From positions 1-64,000 of the forward strand of contig NZ_AWGC01000017.1 of the NCBI RefSeq assembly GCF_000495835.1: 64,000 nt of DNA. Direction: 5' to 3'. A program made the translations under genes and the position numbers. Source of the stretch: Asticcacaulis sp. AC402 (GTDB lineage: Bacteria > Pseudomonadota > Alphaproteobacteria > Caulobacterales > Caulobacteraceae). Below, in pieces: positions 58,882 through 64,000 of this stretch. The notes beneath the pieces were generated by a model that was not told the origin of the DNA, searched no databases, and was given only the letters and a program-made list of their open reading frames with translations. The stretch's first letter is position 1; each line of letters starts with the position of its first letter.

Positions 58882-59041
58882 ATACCAAGCCTCATAAAGA
58901 ATGACGCTTAGTCTTCGCTTTTTTTAGCTCAAGCGCCGGACTAGGCGCCCCCATGGCTCCTCGCAAAAGCTCGGGCGCCCCAGAACGTTCTTTGGCGCGC
59001 TTGCCAACCCACGATGAGGCAAGGTCATCGAGGGTTGGTAT
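58882..59041. repeat. paired-hairpin element, full copy 3
   Basis: Bounded by ATACCAAGCCTCAT and GGGTTGGTAT, with core words AGCTCAAGCGCC and TCCTCGCAAAAGCTCGGGCG, CGATGAGGCAAGGTCATCG as the right hairpin. Same orientation as the copy at 8341. The rest of the spacer (58766-58881, 59042-59135) shows no gene. Confidence 0.8.
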
Positions 59042-59135
59042 AAAGGGGGGGCAAAAGCTATGATAACTTTGAAAATGCGGATTCTGTTTGCTCAAAAAAA
59101 CGGGAGCCAGAGCGGCGGCAATCGCCGGGCCACCC

Positions 59136-59369
59136 TCACGCGGACTTCCTGGCCGGCAGGGGTTGTTCCAGCCATTGCGCCAGCCATTTCCCGGCGTCAA
59201 AGCCCTCAGGCTCGCCGGATTGCTGGACCATGTACTGGACCTCGCCGATCAAGTGCGACAGTCCGATGGCGCGTTCGCTGTCCTCGGCCGACAGGTCTTC
59301 CTCGCGCCTGGCCTTGCGGTTGGCGATGGCGGCCGGCATCCGCAGATATCGCAGAACCCTGTCCTGCGA
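59136..59369 (-). pseudogene. remnant of an MbcA/ParS/Xre-type antitoxin
   Basis: The frame SQDRVLRYLRMPAAIANRKARREEDLSAEDSERAIGL continues into LIGEVQYMVQQSGEPEGFDAGKWLAQWLEQPLPA, the toxin-binding C-terminal domain typical of Xre/MbcA/ParS (DUF2384) antitoxins. It is broken at both ends: an in-frame TAA lies just before the SQDRV segment and removes the N-terminal helix-turn-helix, and the domain stops at ARKSA where relatives continue with a conserved glycine/arginine stretch. No RES or COOH toxin gene is adjacent. A short ATG-initiated product (59339 to 59136, 67 aa) remains possible. Confidence 0.6.
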
Positions 59370-59427
59370 TTAATCCATCATTCGGGTCACGTTTTTAAGG
59401 TCTGAATACCACCAAGTGGCGGGTAAC

Positions 59428-59466
59428 AAAAAAAATGGGGCGGAATGACAAGGTCATCCCGCCCCA
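59428..59466 (-). terminator. rho-independent terminator for exuT
   Basis: On the minus strand GGGGCGGGATGAC, a CTT loop and GTCATTCCGCCCC, followed by ATTTTTTTT. About 26 bp after the exuT stop. Confidence 0.93.
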
Positions 59467-59491
59467 GCTTCACGCCCCCGTGTATCGGATA

Positions 59492-60862
59492 TCAGGCCTT
59501 GGGTGCTTCGACCACACCGTCCAGCTTGGTGGTGCGTTCAAGCTTCGGGCTGATCAGATGAATGATGATCAGGGCAACAATGTAGGCGGACCCCGCCAGC
59601 CAGAAGATCGTCTTGTAAGAACCCGTCGTTGTCAGGATGAAACCGACATTTTTCGACATGAGCATACCGCCGATCGCACCGCACATGCCGCCAAAGCCGA
59701 TAACTGATGCCACAGCGTTGCGCGGAACGGTATCGGTTGGCAGTGTATAGAGATTGGCCGAAAACGCCTGGTGCGCGGCGGTGGCAATGCCGATAATCAG
59801 CACAGCCGTCCACAGGTCCTTGACGCCGTCCAGCCAGAATACCGGCAGGACCATCACAGCACAAATCAGCAGCGTGAGTTTGCGGGCATGGTTGACGGTC
59901 AGGCCCGACTTGAGAAGGGTCGACGACAACCAGCCACCGGCGACAGAGCCAAAATCTGACAAGAGGTAGATGACGATGATGGGCAGGCCGAAGCTGGACA
60001 GGTTGAGGCCGTGGTTCTTACCCAGAAAATCCGGCAGCCAGAAAAGCCACAACCACCAGATGGGATCGGTCAGGAACTTTCCAATGGCAAACAGCCAGGT
60101 CTCCTTAACGCCGATAATTTTGAGCCACGGTACCTTGGCGCCCTTGTCGGCCGGGTCGCTTTCGATGATCGCCAACTCTGCAGCATTGACCTTGGTGTGT
60201 TCACGCGGATGGCGATACATCATCCACCAGGCGACCAGCCACACCATGCTGCCGATGCCGGTGACGAAGAAGCAGGCACGCCAGCCCCAGCCCAGGCCTT
60301 CCAGTGTCAGCGTCATGTCGCCGATCGGCACGGTCACGACGCTGAGGGTGATCAGGGGAATGGCGAAGGGCGCGACAATAGCGCCGATATTCGCGCCCGC
60401 GTTGAAGATGCCAACCGCAAGGGCACGCTCCTTCTGCGGAAACCACTCGGCAATGGCCTTGAGGCTGGCGGGGAAAGCGCCCGATTCACCGATGCCCAGG
60501 GCAAAGCGGGCGACCATGAACTGGAAGGCGTTGCCGACAAATCCCGTAAAGGTGTGAGCCACGGTCCAGATTGCAAAAGCGATACCGTAGCCGGCGCGCG
60601 CGCCAATGCGGTCGATAATCCCGCCAAAGGTGACGTAGCCGATTGCGTAGGCGGTCTGGAACCAGAAGACGATATCGGCATAGGTCTGTTCGGTCCAGCC
60701 CTGTTCCGGGCCGACCGTATCCTTGAGCAGTGCGAAGGTCTGACGGTGTGTGTAGTTGACGACCATTGCCACCAGCAGCAGGATACAAATAACCCAGCGA
60801 TAGTTGCTGGCCTTCTGCACCGCACCGGAGGTGATCGCGTCACGATCTATATCGTTCGGCAT
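59492..60862 (-). CDS. exuT: hexuronate (galacturonate/glucuronate) transporter, ACS family
   Basis: 456-aa MFS proton symporter of the anion:cation symporter (ExuT) group, 12 helices. Signatures: SNYRWVICILLLVAMVVNYTHRQT (helix 1), WFQTAYAIGYVTFGGIIDRIG, RFALGIGESGAFPASLKAIAEWFP (the ACS RxxxGxxES motif), and TDPIWWLWLFWLPDFLG. Brings galacturonate or related uronates into the cell; fits with the pectate lyase at 31509. A perfect TGACACCGGTGTCA palindrome lies 83 bp upstream of the ATG, shared with the pectate lyase. Own terminator. Uronate catabolic genes are not in the window. Confidence 0.92.
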   Translation of the reverse strand: MPNDIDRDAITSGAVQKASNYRWVICILLLVAMVVNYTHRQTFALLKDTVGPEQGWTEQTYADIVFWFQTAYAIGYVTFGGIIDRIGARAGYGIAFAIWTVAHTFTGFVGNAFQFMVARFALGIGESGAFPASLKAIAEWFPQKERALAVGIFNAGANIGAIVAPFAIPLITLSVVTVPIGDMTLTLEGLGWGWRACFFVTGIGSMVWLVAWWMMYRHPREHTKVNAAELAIIESDPADKGAKVPWLKIIGVKETWLFAIGKFLTDPIWWLWLFWLPDFLGKNHGLNLSSFGLPIIVIYLLSDFGSVAGGWLSSTLLKSGLTVNHARKLTLLICAVMVLPVFWLDGVKDLWTAVLIIGIATAAHQAFSANLYTLPTDTVPRNAVASVIGFGGMCGAIGGMLMSKNVGFILTTTGSYKTIFWLAGSAYIVALIIIHLISPKLERTTKLDGVVEAPKA

Positions 60863-60944
60863 GATACTTTCCCTGTCCTTATGCGCCTTGTTAGCGTTAT
60901 CAAGCCCTTTTCGGACCGATTGTCCAGCGCAATAAGCCTCACCG

Positions 60945-60958
60945 TGACACCGGTGTCA
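60945..60958. promoter_or_regulatory. LacI-type operator upstream of exuT
   Basis: TGACACCGGTGTCA, perfect 14-bp palindrome with central CCGG, 83 bp upstream of exuT. The pectate lyase copy (32820-32833) differs at a single base. Joint presence before two functionally linked genes 28 kb apart supports a common repressor, not encoded in this window. Confidence 0.7.
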
Positions 60959-61170
60959 AGGCGAGTCCCCCAAATCGGAGTATTCGGCTCAGTGTTTTTT
61001 TGTGGATGGCAGGTAAGACTCCGGGCGTCGTCAGCGCCACGTACGCCCAGGGCGCAGTAAGAGGTTTGAATTTCACGGCTGCCATCCTTTCTGTAGTGAC
61101 AATTCTGTCTGCATAACCGCTGTCCTCTCGCCATGACAGCCTTGGTGTTCGTTAATCGCCCCGCATGTCT

Positions 61171-61290
61171 AGAGCGCAATCCGATAAAGTGTGTGGCACC
61201 CGCACGGGCGCTCCCGTTTTCGGATAAATTGCGCGACAAAACAAAAGCTTAGAGCGGGATTGTGATTCCATCAAAATTCATCCGGCTCGA
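61171..61290. repeat. two-module REP-like element between exuT and hutC
   Basis: AGAGCGCAATCCGATAAAGTG ... TTTTCGGATAAATTGCGC, then the linker GACAAAACAAAAGC and a second module starting TTAGAGCGGGATTGTGATTC. Same order and linker as at 29599-29700. The rest of the 60863-61339 spacer holds the exuT promoter/operator and no gene. Confidence 0.75.
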
Positions 61291-61339
61291 GAGTTCTGGA
61301 GCGGAATTTCGGTCGCAGCTGGACCAGTGCGCATGACGG

Positions 61340-62029
61340 CTATTTGCCAAAGGACGCGGTCAGCCTGTAAGTCGTGCCATCGAAGATTTGGCGGACAGCG
61401 GTGACCACACTGTCGTCCTTCCAGGTCCGCCGTTCGACGACGAGGCAGGCGGCACCTTTTTCGATGCCCAACCTGACGCAGACCTCAGGCGACGCTGCGA
61501 CTGCGCTGATCTTGTGTTCGACCCGCGTCCACGGCACCGCCTGTAACAGCCAGTGACCGGGCGACTGGACGGTAAAGTCGGCTGTTTGCGCGTCCGGAAC
61601 GACGCTGAGACAAATCCGCCGTTCCTCGAAAGCCAGGGCGCGGTCCTGCGCGTAGTGGACGCCGGTCAAGGCCAGGACCGGACCATCGAGATCGTCGTCG
61701 GCAATAACATGCGCGTTCAACAGTTCGAAGCGATAGCGGTCCCCACGCGCGGTGACCTCGACCTCGATGTCGGGAATCTCCAGCACCGGTGCATCCAGTC
61801 TTGGCAGGCGGACGAAGGAGCCGGCGCGCTTGCGTCGTTCGATAAGGCCCTCGCCGACCAGCCGGCTCAAAGCCTTGTTGACCGTCATGCGGGCGCAGCC
61901 ATAGGTCTGCATCAGGTCATGCTCGATGGGAATGCGCTGACCCGGCCGCAATTCGCCCGCGCGGATTCGGTCTTCCAGGTCGCGGCTTATGCGGCGGTGG
62001 AGCGGCCAACCTTTTCTAACGAGGCTCAT
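61340..62029 (-). CDS. hutC: histidine utilisation repressor HutC (GntR family)
   Basis: 229-aa transcriptional repressor. N-terminal winged helix (PLHRRISRDLEDRIRAGELRPGQRIPIEHDLMQTYGCARMTVNKALSRL) and a C-terminal UTRA ligand domain with DRALAFEERRICLS and VERRTWKDDSVVTAVRQIF, the HutC subgroup that binds urocanate. Its ATG overlaps the hutF stop by 4 nt, so hutF-hutC form an operon divergent from hutI. Likely acts at the double palindrome in the hutF-hutI spacer. Confidence 0.94.
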   Translation of the reverse strand: MSLVRKGWPLHRRISRDLEDRIRAGELRPGQRIPIEHDLMQTYGCARMTVNKALSRLVGEGLIERRKRAGSFVRLPRLDAPVLEIPDIEVEVTARGDRYRFELLNAHVIADDDLDGPVLALTGVHYAQDRALAFEERRICLSVVPDAQTADFTVQSPGHWLLQAVPWTRVEHKISAVAASPEVCVRLGIEKGAACLVVERRTWKDDSVVTAVRQIFDGTTYRLTASFGK

Positions 62030-63384
62030 GCGCGCAGAACCTCCAGTGCGCGGACATAACGGGCCAGAATATGGTCTCGCAGGACGTGGCGCCCGTCCTG
62101 GACCTGAAGGCGGCCATAGCGCCAGACCCGGTCGACGAGACTGCCACCGGCGGCAAAGACCAGCGAATCCAGGATTTCGTCGCCCGTCTTTCCGGCGAGC
62201 GCGGCGTGGTCGGCCTTAAGGCTGACGATGTCCGCAGGCTGGCCTTCGACGAGACCGGCCGGGCAGCCCAGCGCCTTGGCACCGCCTGCGAGGGCCTCGG
62301 TGTAGAGTCGTGTACCCGTCGATTGGCCGGGCCGGGCCAGGACGTTGCGCGCGCGGTGCCACAGTCGCTGGCCGTATTCCAGCAATCGCAATTCCTCGCT
62401 CAGGCTGATGCAGACATTGGAATCGCTGCCAATACCCCACCGCCCGCCGTGGCCGAGATAGTCCGCCGCTGGAAACAATCCGTCGCCCAGATTGGCTTCG
62501 GTCACGGGGCACAGGCCGGCGACAGCGCCGCTGCGTGCCAACCGTACGGTTTCGTCCCCGGTCATGTGGGTGGCGTGGACGAGACACCAGTTCGGCCCGA
62601 CATCGCAGTGGTCGAGGAGCCATTCCACCGGCCTTTGCCGGGTAAAGGCCAGACAGTCTTCGACTTCGCGCACCTGCTCGGCGATGTGGATATGGATTGG
62701 CCGGTCGCCGGCCAGGGCGGATAGTACGGACAGTTCTTCCTCGGTCACCGCGCGCAGGGAGTGAGGCGCGACGCCCAGACGACCGTTCGGCACTTCGTCG
62801 ACATACTGGCGGCAACGTTCATACAACTGCACATAGCTGTCGAGTGTGGAAACGAACCGCTTCTGGCCTTCGGTCGGTGGCGCGCCCCCAAAGCCGGAAT
62901 GCGCGTAAAACACCGGCAGCAGAGTCAGACCCATGCCGGTTTCGATGGCGGCGGAGCCGATCGCGCCGACCATCTCGGCGGGATCATGATACGGACGGCC
63001 ATCGGGAGCATGGTGCAGGTAGTGGAACTCGCCGACGTGGGTAAAGCCAGCTTCCAGCATCTCCATGTAAGCCAACGCGGCGACCGCCCACAGTTCCTCC
63101 AGACCGATGCGGGCAGTGAAACGGTACATCAATTCGCGCCAGCTCCAGAAACTGTCCGGCCCGGCGCCACGGCGTTCGGTCAGCCCGGCCATGGCGCGCT
63201 GAAAGGCGTGGCTGTGCAGGTTGGGCATGCCAGGCAGGGCGATAGCATGACGTTCGTCGTCGGCCTCGGGCGCCACATCGGTTTCGATTCGCCTGACGTG
63301 GCCCTGAGCCACCGTCAGGCGCACCTTCTGCGCCCAGCCACCGCTCAGCAGGGCTTCCCCGAACCACAGCCTGAATTCCCGCAC
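62026..63384 (-). CDS. hutF: formimidoylglutamate deiminase
   Basis: 452-aa amidohydrolase-superfamily enzyme converting N-formimino-L-glutamate to N-formyl-L-glutamate in the five-step histidine pathway. The metal-binding HSH motif is H57-S-H59 in [14 protein letters not shown]; further ligands lie in HIHIAEQ and HATHMT, and [17 protein letters not shown] carries the final aspartate. The presence of HutF predicts a HutG deformylase elsewhere in the genome. Confidence 0.95.
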   Translation of the reverse strand: MREFRLWFGEALLSGGWAQKVRLTVAQGHVRRIETDVAPEADDERHAIALPGMPNLHSHAFQRAMAGLTERRGAGPDSFWSWRELMYRFTARIGLEELWAVAALAYMEMLEAGFTHVGEFHYLHHAPDGRPYHDPAEMVGAIGSAAIETGMGLTLLPVFYAHSGFGGAPPTEGQKRFVSTLDSYVQLYERCRQYVDEVPNGRLGVAPHSLRAVTEEELSVLSALAGDRPIHIHIAEQVREVEDCLAFTRQRPVEWLLDHCDVGPNWCLVHATHMTGDETVRLARSGAVAGLCPVTEANLGDGLFPAADYLGHGGRWGIGSDSNVCISLSEELRLLEYGQRLWHRARNVLARPGQSTGTRLYTEALAGGAKALGCPAGLVEGQPADIVSLKADHAALAGKTGDEILDSLVFAAGGSLVDRVWRYGRLQVQDGRHVLRDHILARYVRALEVLRA

Positions 63385-63439
63385 CGGTCACCTCACAGAA
63401 ACTTGCTTCGAGACGAAGTTTGCCGCTTGCCAGACGTAA

Positions 63440-63469
63440 TGTCTATACATTATCTATTATGTCTAGACA
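63440..63469. promoter_or_regulatory. hutC: double HutC-type operator
   Basis: Two 10-bp inverted repeats, TGTCTATACA (63440-63449) and TGTCTAGACA (63460-63469), start 20 bp apart (two helical turns) in the 101-bp spacer between divergent hutF and hutI. GntR/HutC sites have this form, and location between the genes fits repression in both directions. Confidence 0.7.
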
Positions 63470-63485
63470 CTATTGGGAGCGGCCG

Positions 63486-64000
63486 ATGCGCTGCGATACG
63501 CTCTGGACGAATGCCCGCCTCGTCACCATGACCTCCGGCGTTGAGGTCGTGGACTGTGACGTCATGGACGGAGTCGTGGCCAGCCGTGACGGCCGTATTG
63601 TCTATGCCGGTCCAGAGCGCGATTTTGATGCTGACACCACGCACGACCTGGCCGGACGGCTGGTAACGCCGGGCCTGATCGATCCCCACACCCACCTGAT
63701 CTATGCCGGCGACCGCTGCCACGAATTCCGCGCGCGCCTGGAAGGGGCTTCCTACGAAGACATCGCCCGCGCCGGTGGCGGTATCGCCACCACGGTCAGA
63801 GCGACGCGCGCGGCAACGGAAAGCGACCTGGTGACCCAGGCCCTGCCGCGGCTCGATGCCCTGCTGGCCGAAGGCGCTACGACCGTCGAGATCAAGTCCG
63901 GCTACGGCCTGACCCTGGCCGACGAGCTAAAGATGCTGCGTGCGGCACGCGCCCTGGCCGATCATCGCCGCGTGCGGATCGTCACCACCTTTCTGGGCGC
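63486..64000 (+). CDS. hutI: imidazolonepropionase (partial, runs off the window)
   Basis: First 171 codons of HutI, which opens 4-imidazolone-5-propanoate to N-formimino-L-glutamate, the substrate of HutF. Metal ligands H68 and H70 in [31 protein letters not shown] and [19 protein letters not shown] are family signatures. ATG at 63486 with GGGAG about 6 bases upstream. Truncated by the window end at LGA. Probably followed by hutH/hutU/hutG outside the window. Confidence 0.94.
   Translation, partial: MRCDTLWTNARLVTMTSGVEVVDCDVMDGVVASRDGRIVYAGPERDFDADTTHDLAGRLVTPGLIDPHTHLIYAGDRCHEFRARLEGASYEDIARAGGGIATTVRATRAATESDLVTQALPRLDALLAEGATTVEIKSGYGLTLADELKMLRAARALADHRRVRIVTTFLG

Overview
The window reads as chromosomal DNA of an alphaproteobacterium of the Caulobacterales, most likely Caulobacteraceae and possibly Asticcacaulis (inference). 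Supporting evidence: GC-rich coding DNA; a two-piece (circularly permuted) tmRNA gene whose tag reads ANDNFAQEHALAA; an alpha-type SspB adaptor; the ffs-dnaX-ybaB-recR block; a TonB-dependent receptor beside plant-polysaccharide genes; and a DnaX and a Tdh that have lost the usual zinc cysteines. No plasmid or prophage block is visible.

Layout. 1-6.1 kb: ornithine cyclodeaminase-like gene, tdh-kbl (threonine to glycine), a lone paaC, and a secreted GH18 protein. 6.2-14.7 kb: rhtA-like exporter, maiA-Rieske pair, a probable light/oxidative-stress operon (ydeI-like, Fe-S photolyase, tspO, SDR), ybaK, a panE-family gene and a threonine aldolase. 14.9-19.2 kb: cupredoxin, membrane EAL protein and outer-membrane barrel trio. 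19.6-27.9 kb: tRNA-Ser(CGA), OmpA-family protein, TonB-dependent receptor, and aguA and aguB separated by a repeat-bounded GxxExxY gene. 27.9-32.8 kb: rsmC-rsuA, GH13 glucosidase, PL10 pectate lyase. 32.9-41.9 kb: housekeeping block ffs-dnaX-ybaB-recR, VUT/rmuC, def-fmt-truA, dapE. 42-55 kb: MFS, acyltransferase, uvrC, stomatin, DUF2807, yccF, DUF4169 and RHH_4, tandem lipoproteins, uvrD-cyclophilin-rusA. 55-64 kb: serine hydrolase, sspB, ssrA, an antitoxin remnant, exuT, and the hut locus (hutC, hutF, start of hutI).

How genes work together. Pectate lyase and the hexuronate transporter lie 28 kb apart but share a near-identical 14-bp palindrome upstream (TGAYACCGGTGTCA), pointing to one LacI-type pectin/uronate regulon. 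ssrA lies directly upstream of sspB on the same strand, so tag and tag-adaptor are co-located. aguA plus aguB make putrescine from agmatine. Threonine turnover appears in three places (tdh-kbl, aldolase, rhtA).

The most unusual content is intergenic. Four repeat classes are dispersed through the gene spacers: (i) long palindromes whose arms each carry three heptamers spaced 9-10 bp apart, one copy of which encloses a 125-aa GxxExxY (PD-(D/E)XK-like) gene exactly between its arms; (ii) an ATACCAAG...TTGGTAT paired-hairpin element; (iii) TAGAGCGCA REP-like palindromes that supply the stop codons of both flanking convergent genes at two loci; (iv) C-rich CTCCCC/GGGGAG nested palindromes. Class (i) is the best candidate for an under-described system. 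All counts were made by eye and no database search was run.
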